DNA of 64,000 bases, taken from positions 130,712 to 194,711 of the forward strand of contig LNDW01000024.1 in assembly GCA_001464815.1 (NCBI GenBank). Reading direction: 5' to 3'. This DNA is from Betaproteobacteria bacterium Ga0077527 (GTDB lineage: Bacteria; Pseudomonadota; Gammaproteobacteria; Burkholderiales; SG8-41). This document shows positions 28,833 to 37,878 of the stretch, in pieces. Each line of letters begins with the position of its first letter. Within the stretch, counting starts at the first letter, position 1. The notes below the pieces were generated by a model, which saw only the letters and a program-made list of their open reading frames with translations, had not been told where the DNA came from and ran no database searches. The translations under genes were made by a program, and so were the position numbers.

Positions 28833-29915
28833 ATGCGGCGGCGGACGTTTCCGATCAACGTGAGCAAATCCCAACCCAGCCCCGCAGCGGCCGTGACCCG
28901 TGCGCAGTCGCAGCGCAATCTGGCCACGATCACGCCCACTCTGGCGCGTGCATTGCTGGTGGTCGTCAAGGCGCGCGGACACTCCCCGCAGCGCCAATGC
29001 CGTGGCCTGGGTTTCTCCTACGCTGATCTGTACGATGCCAATCTGCGGCTGTCCTACCAGCAGACATGCCGGCTGATTTCGCGCGCGCAGGCGCTGCTGG
29101 ACGATCCCGCGCTGGGCCTGTCAACAGGGGCCTGCCAGTCGCCGGTGTCCTGGGGGCTGCCGGGACTGGCGATGCTGACCTGCGAGACTTACGGCGAGGC
29201 CGTCGCTTACGGCATGGCGCGACAGAACGATCTTGGCGCTCTGCTTGACTTCGAATTCGTGATGGGCCGCGGCGAGATGAGTTTTGCCGTTGCACCACGT
29301 TACTTCGATCCTGATATCCAGCTATTTTTGGTGCAGGAGGCTTTCGCCAGCGTGCTGTCGGTGTCGCGTTATATGGTGGGCCCGGAGTTCGCACCGCTGC
29401 GGGTCGAGTTTGTCTCCCGCGACAGCCGGGCGAAGCAACAGTGCGCCCGCTATTTCTGCTGTCCGGTGCGCTTCGGGGCTTCCGGCAACCGGATGGTGTT
29501 TGATTCGCGCTGGTTAACCCAGCGCCTGCCGGGCCACGATCCGATCATCAGCGATATCGTCCGCGCGCAGCTCGAGACGCTGATGTTGTCATCTTCGGGG
29601 CGTGATGACCTGGTGGAGTCCCTGTCGCAACAGATGCGCAGCCGTGCCGACAAGCGCCCGCATCTGTCGGAACTGGCGCTGCGGGCCAATCTCAGCGAGC
29701 GCACGCTGCGCCGCCGCCTTGGCGCGCAGTCGATGACTTACAGGCAGCTGAGGGACAGGGTTCTGTACGAGACGGCGTGCGAGCTGCTTGCCAATCCGGC
29801 ACTGAAGATTGTCGATGTCGCGATGGAGCTGGGCTATTCCGACGGACAGGCGTTCCGACGGGCCTTCAAACGCTGGTCCGGCCGGTTGCCGACTGCGTTT
29901 CGCAAGGCGGTCTGA
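28833..29915 (+). CDS. AraC-family transcriptional regulator (OruR/ArgR-like)
   Basis: Up to 360 residues; the start may be the ATG at 28833 or the GTG at 28860, which gives a cleaner N-terminus. The N-terminal part (about 40-230) is the alpha-beta domain typical of regulators with the Arabinose_bd (PF12625) type sensor. The C-terminal 100 residues hold the two AraC helix-turn-helix motifs (LSELALRANLSERTLRRRL and IVDVAMELGYSDGQAFRRAF). It lies next to the amidase gene (convergent) and downstream of the LpxR-like gene, so the target genes cannot be fixed by position. Ligand unknown. Confidence 0.88.
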   Translation: MRRRTFPINVSKSQPSPAAAVTRAQSQRNLATITPTLARALLVVVKARGHSPQRQCRGLGFSYADLYDANLRLSYQQTCRLISRAQALLDDPALGLSTGACQSPVSWGLPGLAMLTCETYGEAVAYGMARQNDLGALLDFEFVMGRGEMSFAVAPRYFDPDIQLFLVQEAFASVLSVSRYMVGPEFAPLRVEFVSRDSRAKQQCARYFCCPVRFGASGNRMVFDSRWLTQRLPGHDPIISDIVRAQLETLMLSSSGRDDLVESLSQQMRSRADKRPHLSELALRANLSERTLRRRLGAQSMTYRQLRDRVLYETACELLANPALKIVDVAMELGYSDGQAFRRAFKRWSGRLPTAFRKAV

Positions 29916-29941
29916 GGTTTTTCCCGCAACCCGTACCGAAG

Positions 29942-31549
29942 TTAGCCGGCTTTGGCAATGGCCGGCACGTTCTTCTGCACCCAGCCGGTGGCCTGCTCGT
30001 AAGCGCGCGCCATCTGCATCACCCTGAAGTCGTCATGGCGCTTGCCGATCAGCTGCATGCCCATCGGCACACCGCCCGCACTGAAGCCCACCGGGATATT
30101 CATGATCGGCGTGCCAGCCAGCGTCCACGGCAGCACGATGCCCATCCACTGATGGTAGGTCTCCATCGTGCGGCCAGCCACTACCTTGGGCCACAGCGTT
30201 TTCACGTCGAAGGGAAAGACCTGCGCCGTGGGGGTGACGATGAAGTCGTACTTCTCGAAGAAGGTATTCAGCGCCATCACCCACTCGGTGCGCGCCGCGC
30301 TGGACTCGAAGAGATCCTGTGGCTTCAGCTTGAGTGATTGCTCCACTTCCCACCGCGCATCGGCCTTCATCAGGGCGCGCAATTCGGGCTTGGCGTAGAA
30401 GGTCCCCAGGTAGTTGCCGATGATGAACTGGCGGTGAGTGAGCCACATCTTCCACAGCACCGCGGGATCAAACATCGGCTTTACCGGTTCGACGATGCAG
30501 CCAAGGTTGCTGAAGGTTTTGAGCTGCGCCTGGCACAACTCCATCACGCCCGGCTCCATCGGGTAGTAGCCCCCCCAGTCGCCGAGCCAGGCCACCCTGG
30601 CGCCCTTGAAACTGCGCTCGAGCTTGCCGGCGAACAGTTTGGGGTCGAGGTGCACCGACAGCGGCGCACGCTTGTCGAAACCGGCCTGGATCGACAGCAG
30701 CATCGCCACGTCCTTGACGGTGCGGCCCATCGGCCCTTCTGTTGCGAACTGCTGGATGAAAACCTCGGGCGAAGGTCCGAAGGGCACCACCCCGGCGGTG
30801 GGACGCAGACCGTAGATGTTGCAGAAGGCCGAGGGGTTGCGGATCGAACCGCCAAAATCGCTGCCGTCGCCCACTGGCAACATCCGCGCCACCAAGGCCG
30901 CGGCGGTGCCGCCGCTGCTGCCGCCGACGGTCTTGGTCAGGTCGAAAGGGTTGACGGTGTCGCCGTAGACCGGGTTGACGGTATTCGAACCAAGCGCGAA
31001 CTCGGGCACGTTGGTTTTGCCGATGATGATCGCGCCGGCCCGCTTGGCGCGCTCGACGATGATCGCGTCCTCCTTGGGAACATAGTCCTTGAGGATCGGC
31101 GAGCCCTGGGTGGTCACGATGCCGGCAGTGGCAGCGGTGTCTTTGACTGCCTGCGGCATGCCGTGCATCCAGCCCATGTACTGGCCGCGCGCCAACTGCC
31201 GGTCGCGTTCCAGCGCCTGGGCGCGCAGCTTGCCCTCGTCCTGCAGGGCGACGATGGCATTGACACGCGGGTTGACGCGCTTGATCTGCGCCAGGTAGGC
31301 ATCCATCACCTCGACGCAGGAGACTTCGCGGCGCTTGATGATTGCGGAGAGGGCCGTCGCGTCCATTGCCACGATGTCTGCGCCCTTGGGGGCGGCCATC
31401 GCACTGGACAGGCCGCCAGGCAGCAGGCCCGAGGCCACTACCCCGCCAGCCGTAAGCAGGATTTCCCGGCGCCGCGGATTTTGCGGGTTATCGCCAGAGT
31501 CGCAAAAAGTTGCTGCTTCTTGAGTCGCCAGATCGTTCCGAATTTTCAT
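29942..31549 (-). CDS. Amidase (amidase signature family), probably Tat-exported
   Basis: 535 residues. N-terminal RRREILLTAGG followed by a hydrophobic stretch resembles a Tat signal. The Ser-cisSer-Lys triad is visible: Lys in MPQAVKDTA, cis-Ser in KTVGGSSGGTAA and nucleophile Ser in GSDFGGSIRNPS. Length is normal. It hydrolyses a carboxylic amide to acid and ammonia, and export would place it in the periplasm beside the Bug receptors. It is transcribed towards the AraC gene. A long AT-richer gap lies upstream. Confidence 0.9.
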   Translation of the reverse strand: MKIRNDLATQEAATFCDSGDNPQNPRRREILLTAGGVVASGLLPGGLSSAMAAPKGADIVAMDATALSAIIKRREVSCVEVMDAYLAQIKRVNPRVNAIVALQDEGKLRAQALERDRQLARGQYMGWMHGMPQAVKDTAATAGIVTTQGSPILKDYVPKEDAIIVERAKRAGAIIIGKTNVPEFALGSNTVNPVYGDTVNPFDLTKTVGGSSGGTAAALVARMLPVGDGSDFGGSIRNPSAFCNIYGLRPTAGVVPFGPSPEVFIQQFATEGPMGRTVKDVAMLLSIQAGFDKRAPLSVHLDPKLFAGKLERSFKGARVAWLGDWGGYYPMEPGVMELCQAQLKTFSNLGCIVEPVKPMFDPAVLWKMWLTHRQFIIGNYLGTFYAKPELRALMKADARWEVEQSLKLKPQDLFESSAARTEWVMALNTFFEKYDFIVTPTAQVFPFDVKTLWPKVVAGRTMETYHQWMGIVLPWTLAGTPIMNIPVGFSAGGVPMGMQLIGKRHDDFRVMQMARAYEQATGWVQKNVPAIAKAG

Positions 31550-32113
31550 GCTATCTCCTTGCGTGTCGAGCCAGCAGAGGCGGCGGACTGGTTACGAACA
31601 TCGACAGACATTAGGAAGTGGTCATCGATGCCCGTTTGGTTGGGCAATACCGTAAGACATGCTCTCAAGCGCTCTTGATTTTGAAGGGATATATTCGGCC
31701 GTTAATGGGTTTTATCCGGCCACGCAGATCATTGAGATAGCACGGCGACCGTCCAGGCCAACTCGGAGCCAAGTTTTGCGTTCACGGCCCTCATCGGCCT
31801 CACTCATCGGGGTCGGACCAACACAAGCCCTTGTTTTGAAATACAAAGAGCTGGAATTGCATGGATTTTTCTTGTTTAGCGCTGCCGTTTTGGCTACAAA
31901 GACGGTAACAAGTATCTGGGCACTTTTGATGAGAGATTGATGGCGCTGCACTTTTGAACCATGAAAATGAGGCTTTAAGTTCCTCAAGCGCCGTTAACCT
32001 GTACATAATTTTTTTGAACACAGATATTTGGCTAGGTCCCACCCGAATGCAAAACCACAGCGCAGCTGTCGCCGGAACATGCCTGTGCCGTTAACGAGAA
32101 AAGAGGAATCACA
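31550..32113. other. Gene-poor, AT-richer gap of 564 bases
   Basis: Base composition between about 31660 and 32060 is visibly lower in GC than the rest. Two overlapping open frames of about 90 codons exist (plus 31659-31940, minus 31712-31987), but neither has a ribosome site or recognisable motif. An imperfect CGGCC-GTTAATGGGTTTTAT-CCGGCC stem lies around 31697-31722. It should hold divergent promoters for the amidase and amidohydrolase. It may be a remnant of acquired DNA. Confidence 0.4.
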
Positions 32114-33472
32114 ATGACACGATGGCATGGATTCGCGGCAAGTTTGGCTTACTTCATTGCAGGGCTGTTCCCGGCCTTGGTCCAGGCGCAGGCCAAGCCG
32201 GTTGTCGCGAGCGGCGTGCTGTTCGAAAACGTGCGTGTATTCGACGGCAAGTCCAAGACGCTGACCCCGCCGGCTAACGTTCTGGTTGTCGGCAATGTGA
32301 TCCAGAACATCTCCACCGCACCGATCACCCCGCCCGCCGAGAGCAAGGTAACGCGCATCGCCGGTGGCGGACGCACGCTGATGCCGGGAATGATCGACGC
32401 TCACACCCACCTGATGTTTTCACTGTTGCCGCAGGCGGCCATTCTTACCGGCGATATCGGCTTTATCAACGTTGTGGCGGTCAAGGGCGCGAAGGACATG
32501 CTGATGCGCGGCTTTACCAGCGCGCGGGATCTTGGCGGTCCGGTGTTTGGGCTCAAGCGCGGCATTGACAGCGGCATGATCGAGGGCCCGCGTATCTGGC
32601 CCTCCGGTGCTTTTGTATCCCAAAGTGGCGGCCATGGCGATTTCCGCCTGCCCAATGATCTGCCTGCCCGCGCCGGTGATTACACATTCAGCGAGCGCGT
32701 TGGCGCTGCTGCGATTGCCGACAGCCCCGACTTGGTGCGGCAACGTGTGCGCGAGCAGCTTGCGCTGGGTGCGACACAGATCAAGATGATGGCGGGTGGC
32801 GGCGTGGCTTCAAGCTATGACCCGCTGGATGTCACGCAGTATTCAATGGCAGAGTTGCGCGCAGCCGTTGAAGCTGCCGAAAACTGGGGTACTTATGTCA
32901 CGGTGCATGCCTACACGCCACGCGCCGTTCGCCAGGCCATTGAGGCTGGTGTGAAATGTATTGACCACGGCCAGCTGCTCGATGAGGCCACGGCCAAGCT
33001 GATGGCGGAAAAAGGCATCTGGTGGAGCCTGCAGCCCTTCATTGACGACAGACCCTCGGCTTTCCCCGAGGGCTCCCCCAATCGCGCCAAACAATTGGCC
33101 ATGTACAAGGGCACCGATTTCGCTTATGCGATGGCGAAAAAATTCGGCATTCGAACGGCCTGGGGTACCGATAATCTGTTCAGCGCCGAAGAGGCGGAGA
33201 AACAGGGTTTTAACCTGGCCAAAATGGTGCGCTGGTACACCCCGGCCGAAGTGCTGAAGATGGCCACTGGCGACAACGGCGAATTGCTGGCCTTGTCGGG
33301 GTTGCGCAGTCCCTACCCTGGCAAGGTCGGTGTGGTCGAGAAAGGGGCATTGGCCGATCTGCTCCTGGTCGATGGCGACCCGATTGCCAACATCAAGCTG
33401 ATAGAAGACCCTGGCAAGAATTTTGTCGTGATCATGAAGGACGGCAAGGTGTACAAGAACACGCTGCGTTGA
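32114..33472 (+). CDS. Secreted amidohydrolase (COG1228-like)
   Basis: 452 residues with a signal peptide (about 1-26, ALVQAQA). Metal site: HTH at 97-99 (MIDAHTHL), lysine in QIKMMAGGG, His in VHAYTP and CIDHGQL, Asp in AWGTDN. The closing C-terminal strand reads ADLLLVDGDPIANI. Related to the cytoplasmic enzyme at 16170 but exported, so it would act on a substrate in the periplasm, as proposed for the neighbouring amidase. Relatives are often called Xaa-Pro or Xaa-Arg dipeptidases; the real substrate is unknown. Confidence 0.88.
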   Translation: MTRWHGFAASLAYFIAGLFPALVQAQAKPVVASGVLFENVRVFDGKSKTLTPPANVLVVGNVIQNISTAPITPPAESKVTRIAGGGRTLMPGMIDAHTHLMFSLLPQAAILTGDIGFINVVAVKGAKDMLMRGFTSARDLGGPVFGLKRGIDSGMIEGPRIWPSGAFVSQSGGHGDFRLPNDLPARAGDYTFSERVGAAAIADSPDLVRQRVREQLALGATQIKMMAGGGVASSYDPLDVTQYSMAELRAAVEAAENWGTYVTVHAYTPRAVRQAIEAGVKCIDHGQLLDEATAKLMAEKGIWWSLQPFIDDRPSAFPEGSPNRAKQLAMYKGTDFAYAMAKKFGIRTAWGTDNLFSAEEAEKQGFNLAKMVRWYTPAEVLKMATGDNGELLALSGLRSPYPGKVGVVEKGALADLLLVDGDPIANIKLIEDPGKNFVVIMKDGKVYKNTLR

Positions 33473-33535
33473 GATTTCAAAGCGTGTTTCCCGGCCGGCG
33501 ACCAGAGCGGAAGCCGGCCGGGATAACGGAATTTG

Positions 33536-34548
33536 CTACTGTTTGGCGCCCTCGCCGAGGCGCCGTCCCAGACCGACAACGTAGGGCGCGGCCCGCGCGC
33601 TCAGCATGGGATCGCTGGAAGGTTCGACGCCCTTGGGCAGGATGATCGGATTGAAGGTGATGTTCAGGCACTCACCGGCAGAATCGGCGGCCACTGATTT
33701 GACGACCAGGCGCCCCATGTTCACCTTGCGGCGATCATCTGGCAGCGGCACCACGGCGCTGTCGATGCGGTCGCCAGGCTGGGCCAGTTGCAGGTTGAAA
33801 TCGAAAGCCACCTTGCCCGCGGCCACGCGCTCGCGCAGATCATCGAACAGGAAGCTTGGCCCCTTGGCCTTGGCTTCTTCGTCGCTCAGGCCCTGGGTGC
33901 CGCTTGTGGGTTCGAAGATCCATTTGCCGAATTGTTTGTTGCCCTTGGCATTGGTGAAGCCAAAGGCATGTACGCCCCAGTAGTGTTGACCGAGCCAAAG
34001 CTGGCCGGCACCGGCTGGCTGGCCAGATAGCGCGGTAGCAGCAGCACTTCGGGATTGGCCTCGGCGAAGGTTTTGACCTTGGCCGCGTCCGGCATCTTGG
34101 TGGTGGGATCGGGTTGCAGCGACTGCAGGCGGCCCAAGAACTGCTCAGGCGTGGCCGCGCCAAACACCGGCGCCGAGATGTTGCCCATCTGCCAGGTTTC
34201 ACCGCCGGGCAGGTTGAACTGCAGCGCCAGGTTGCGCTGGCTGCGCGCGTTGTCGGCGGCCTTGGGGCTGGCGCCTCCAACCGAGAAGCGCACGATCACC
34301 GGTACCGGTTTGCCGCTGAACGCGGATGAGGTGGAAAGCGCACGACCTTCGGCACTGCCAGTGAATTCACCGGTGGCGCAGATGCCTTTGGCGCCGGAGC
34401 GGCGGAAACCTTCGAACTTGCCGAAGGTGGCTTCGAACTGGTCGAGAAAACGGTTGGGATCGACTTGTGCGGCGGCAGGCAGGCTGGTGAACAGGGTGAC
34501 ACCGGCTAGCGCTGATGCGGCAACTGAAACGGCACGGATGGGGCTCAT
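33536..34548 (-). pseudogene. Catalase-related peroxidase (SrpA-like), frameshifted
   Basis: The first frame, from the ATG at 34546-34548, encodes a signal peptide (ending AAAQ), RSGAKGICATGEF, FSGKPVPVIVRFSVGG, the LALQF..PGG motif and ASFGSVN; it then reads nonsense and ends at 33886. A second frame continues exactly from YWGVHAFGFTNAKG through EAKAKGPSFLFDDL to the stop at 33536. The join at 33983-33986 shows an extra AC dinucleotide (GTCAACACTAC for expected GTCAACTAC). The family binds heme and uses peroxide. It is either a recent pseudogene or a sequencing error; all other motifs are well preserved. Confidence 0.85.
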
Positions 34549-34653
34549 GGCTGCTCCTGCGGTTGGGGACATCAAAAGCCCGGCTGGAAATGGCCGTGGC
34601 TGATCCTTGGTAGCGGGAGCGCCGGTTTCCTTACAGTAGGTGGCTGGTGACGG

Positions 34654-35550
34654 TCAGTGCCGCGGCCGGCTGCTGCCTTGCCGTGCCAGCATGATCCCGG
34701 TTAATACCAGTGCGCCGCCTGCAAACTGCAGTGGCCCGACCACTTCGCCGAGCAGGATCCAGGCAAACAGCGTGGCCATCACCGGCTGGAGGAGCAGCCC
34801 GACCGAGGAAAAAGTCGCAGTGAGATGGGCCATCGCCCAGGCGATCAGGCTCTGGCCAATCACCTGCGCAATGAGCGCGATGCCGATCAGCTTCAGCCAG
34901 CCGGCATCGGTCAGCGGCAGGATGCGTTCGCCGGAAACCCAGGCGATGGGCAGCAGTAAAACGGCCATCACCGTGCTGCTCCAGGCCATTACGCTGGCAG
35001 TGGGCACGTTGGCTCTCAAGCGTGACACCGAAAGCTGGTAGGCGGCATAAAACATCGCGGTGACCACACCCAGCGCGTCACCGAGCAGCGCGCCGCCGCC
35101 CTGACCGAAGCTGGCGCCGATCAGCAGCAGGGTGCCGCTGATCGCCGCGGCGAGTCCGGCGAGAAACAGCCGCTGCGGCGTTTCGCGGAACACGAACCAG
35201 GTCACCGCGGTGACAAAAATCGGCGCGAGGTTGGCAAGCAGCGTGGTGTTGGCCACCGAAGTGAGCAGGATCGACCAGTGCCATACCGCGAGGTCACCGG
35301 CAAAAAAGAAACCGGCGGCGAACAGCATCAGGCGATGATCGCGCACCTGTGCCATCAGCTTCAGGCCCTGGGTGGACGCGGCCCAAACCCACAGCAGCGG
35401 CAGTGCCAGGAACACGCGCCAGAACGCGGTGGCAACAGGGCCTGTTTCGCTGACCTTGACGAACAGCGGCGCGCTGGCGATTGCGGTTGCGCCCGCGAAC
35501 AGCGCGGCGAGCGCCAGCCAGTCCTGGGGTGCGGTGCGTGTATCAGCCAT
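34654..35550 (-). CDS. EamA/DMT-family inner-membrane transporter
   Basis: 298 residues with ten predicted membrane helices in two EamA halves (about 10-145 and 155-290), joined by SRLRANV. The typical glycine/proline-rich helices (LLANLAPIFVTAVTWFVF and LLLQPVMATLFAWILLGE) are visible. DMT proteins mostly export amino acids or other metabolites. Its start overlaps the end of the upstream small membrane protein gene by eight bases, so they share a transcript. Substrate unknown. Confidence 0.9.
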   Translation of the reverse strand: MADTRTAPQDWLALAALFAGATAIASAPLFVKVSETGPVATAFWRVFLALPLLWVWAASTQGLKLMAQVRDHRLMLFAAGFFFAGDLAVWHWSILLTSVANTTLLANLAPIFVTAVTWFVFRETPQRLFLAGLAAAISGTLLLIGASFGQGGGALLGDALGVVTAMFYAAYQLSVSRLRANVPTASVMAWSSTVMAVLLLPIAWVSGERILPLTDAGWLKLIGIALIAQVIGQSLIAWAMAHLTATFSSVGLLLQPVMATLFAWILLGEVVGPLQFAGGALVLTGIMLARQGSSRPRH

Positions 35551-36019
35551 CGCGTGGGCGTGCCGCAGCGCTGCGGCGTTTCAGGCCGTGGTAGAGGCCG
35601 TACAGGATCAGTGCGTCGAGTGCGCCGGCAAACAGCCCGAACACCACACGGCCTTCGAATTCGGACACGGGTGTGGCGACGCCCCCGGATTTGCCGCGGG
35701 AGAATTCACGATCGCCGGAGCCGAAGGCGATCCAGTTGAAGAGGCCGACGAAACAGCAGAACGCAATGACGCCGAGGAATCCTGCCAGTTTCGGCTGCCA
35801 GCGCGCCAGCATCAGGCCGAGGCCGCCGGTGCAGAACACTAAGGCAATGAGCCCGAGCACGGCGGGCGGCACACGCAGCGCGCCGGGTTGTGCCGGAACC
35901 TGACCGGTGAGTAAACCGAATACCAGCAGCCCCGCGACGAAAAAGATTGGGCCAAACAGCAGGATGACTGCCAGGGGCAGGGGGCGTCGCCCGGCGTTGT
36001 GGACGGGTCTGTCGCTCAC
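35543..36019 (-). CDS. Small integral membrane protein, unknown
   Basis: About 158 residues when started at the GTG complementary to 36017-36019. The frame is open up to 36163, but that stretch is the antisense of the enoyl-CoA hydratase end and has odd composition. Four hydrophobic helices (about 13-35, 50-70, 75-97, 128-147) are separated by short loops, with a charged tail. I do not recognise the family. It sits between enoyl-CoA hydratase (10 bases upstream) and the EamA transporter, with which it overlaps. Confidence 0.6.
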   Translation of the reverse strand: MSDRPVHNAGRRPLPLAVILLFGPIFFVAGLLVFGLLTGQVPAQPGALRVPPAVLGLIALVFCTGGLGLMLARWQPKLAGFLGVIAFCCFVGLFNWIAFGSGDREFSRGKSGGVATPVSEFEGRVVFGLFAGALDALILYGLYHGLKRRSAAARPRDG

Positions 36020-36029
36020 CAGCAAACGG

Positions 36030-36806
36030 TCATTTGCCGACAAACTTCGGCTTGCGCTTCTCGATGAAAGCGGCCATGCCTTCCTTCTGGTCCTGCGAGG
36101 CGAACAGCATCTGCAGCGTGCGCGTCTCCAGCGTGAGGCCGGTTTCGAGCGAGGCATCGGCACCGCGGATGATCGATTCCTTGGCCTGCTGGATGGCGAT
36201 CGGCGGCAGTTCGGCGATCTGCGCGGCCATCGCGATGGCGCGCTTCTCGACTTCGGTGTCGGGCACGATTTCGCTGATCAGGTTCATGTCGAATGCTTCC
36301 TTTGCGCCGAAGATGTCGCCGGTGAGCACGTAGCGCATCGCCTTGTATTTGCCGACGGTGCGCGGGAAACGCTGGGTGCCGCCGCCGCCGGGGATGATGC
36401 CGATCTTCACCTCGGGCTGGCCGAACTTGGCCGATTCGCCGGCGAGGATGATGTCGCAGGTCATCGCCAGCTCGCAGCCACCGCCCAGCGCGAAGCCGCT
36501 GACCGCGGCGATCACCGGTTTCGGGCAGCCGTAGATGATGCGCCACAGTTTCTGCGTGCCCCGCTGCAGCATTTCGATGCTGCCGGCCCCGGCCATTTCC
36601 TTGATGTCGGCGCCGGCGGCGAAGGCCTTGTCGTTGCCGGTGAGCACGATGCAGCGTACCGAGTCGTCATCCGCCATCGCGGTCAGGTGCTGGCCGATCA
36701 GGCGGCGCACTTCCATGTTCAGCGCGTTGCGCGCCTCGGGGCGGTTGATGCGGATCAGGCCCACGCCTTCGGCGGGACGTTCGGTGATGACGGCGGGTGC
36801 GCTCAT
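36030..36806 (-). CDS. Enoyl-CoA hydratase/isomerase
   Basis: 258 residues, crotonase fold. Both catalytic glutamates are in place: E112 (GGGCELAM) and E132 (QPEVKIGI), the pair used to add water across a 2-enoyl-CoA. The oxyanion-hole motif AFAAGADIKEM and GIIPGGGGTQRFPR are standard. It lies after two Bug receptors and a hydroxyacid dehydrogenase on the same strand, which suggests a CoA-ester route for an imported acid. No partner dehydrogenase is adjacent; acyl-CoA dehydrogenases occur elsewhere in the window. Confidence 0.92.
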   Translation of the reverse strand: MSAPAVITERPAEGVGLIRINRPEARNALNMEVRRLIGQHLTAMADDDSVRCIVLTGNDKAFAAGADIKEMAGAGSIEMLQRGTQKLWRIIYGCPKPVIAAVSGFALGGGCELAMTCDIILAGESAKFGQPEVKIGIIPGGGGTQRFPRTVGKYKAMRYVLTGDIFGAKEAFDMNLISEIVPDTEVEKRAIAMAAQIAELPPIAIQQAKESIIRGADASLETGLTLETRTLQMLFASQDQKEGMAAFIEKRKPKFVGK

Positions 36807-36852
36807 GGCAGATCCTTGCGGGGTTTTATCGGCGGTGCGTGGTTGGAAATGG

Positions 36853-37857
36853 TCAGGGCTTGGCGAGGCCGATATCGACCAGCACGGCCTTCATGTCCTT
36901 GTAGTTCTTGGCGAGTTCCTTGCGGAACTCGGCGCTGCCCTGGAAATCGTCGGACCAGTAATTTTTCTCGAGGTCTTCCTTCCATTCTCGCGATTCGGTG
37001 GCCTTGCGCAGCGCGCCTTCCCAGTAGGCGATCTGCTGCGGCGTGATCTCGCGCGGGCCCATGATCGCGCGCCAGCCGCCGTAAACCACGTTGGCACCCT
37101 GTTCCTTCCAGGTCGGCACGTTGGCCAGGGCGCCGGGGAAACGCTTGGCTGAGGACACACCGATGATGCGCAGGCGGCCTTCGGCGGCATGCGAGACCAC
37201 ATTGCCGGCTGCGGTGGTGACGAGGTCGATGTGGCCGCCCAGCACCTGGGTGATGGCCTCGGCCGAGCCCTTGAAGGCGATGGCCTTCAGGTTGCGCGCG
37301 TTGACTCCGACACTCTTCGCCACCAGTCCGGCGGCGATGTGGTTGTGGCTGCCCAGCGTGGTGGCGAAGGCGATGGATACCGACTGCGGATCCTGCTTCA
37401 GCCTGGCGATCAGGTCCTTGCCGGTCTTGATCGGCGAGTTGGCATTGACCGCGAAAACCACGTAGTCGTTGAACAGCGAGGCGATCGGTGTGAAGTCGTC
37501 ATAGCTGATGGTGCTCAGGCCGACGATGTGGTTGGTCAGCAGCGCGGTGGTGCCGACCAGCAGGGTGTGCGCATCGCCGCGTTTCTGGCGCACATAGGCA
37601 AAGGCGATGGTGCTGCCGCCGCCGGGGCGGTTGACCACGGTCAGCGCGGTCGGCACAAGCTTGGCATCGACCAGCGCCTTTTCGACCGCGCGTGCGGTCT
37701 TGTCATTGCTGCCGCCGGGTGCGGAGCCGACCACGATTTCGACGTTGCGCGAGGGCGACCAGGCTTTTTGAGCCTGTGCCGGCAGTGCGGCGAGCAGGGC
37801 CGCGGCGAGCAGCGCGGCAGTGGCTGAAATACGGGATGTGATGGTTGATGTGTTCAT
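36853..37857 (-). CDS. Divergent Bug/TctC-type receptor
   Basis: 334 residues. Signal peptide 1-29 (LPAQAQ). The first ligand loop is unusual, GSAPGGSND at 44-52 instead of PFAPGG.TD, and the second reads VVNRPGGGS. The C-terminal domain is also divergent (SREWKEDLEKNYWSDD). This matches the more TctC-like branch that recognises tricarboxylates rather than the common Bug core, but ligand cannot be read. It is one of a tandem pair with the receptor at 37879 (21 bases apart), and enoyl-CoA hydratase follows. Confidence 0.85.
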   Translation of the reverse strand: MNTSTITSRISATAALLAAALLAALPAQAQKAWSPSRNVEIVVGSAPGGSNDKTARAVEKALVDAKLVPTALTVVNRPGGGSTIAFAYVRQKRGDAHTLLVGTTALLTNHIVGLSTISYDDFTPIASLFNDYVVFAVNANSPIKTGKDLIARLKQDPQSVSIAFATTLGSHNHIAAGLVAKSVGVNARNLKAIAFKGSAEAITQVLGGHIDLVTTAAGNVVSHAAEGRLRIIGVSSAKRFPGALANVPTWKEQGANVVYGGWRAIMGPREITPQQIAYWEGALRKATESREWKEDLEKNYWSDDFQGSAEFRKELAKNYKDMKAVLVDIGLAKP

Positions 37858-37878
37858 GTTCGCCTCCTTGGGCTGGAA

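Noticed and set aside
31659..31987. Overlapping 93- and 91-codon frames in the AT-richer gap
   Set aside because: No start signals, no motifs, overlapping on opposite strands; described as a gap instead of genes.
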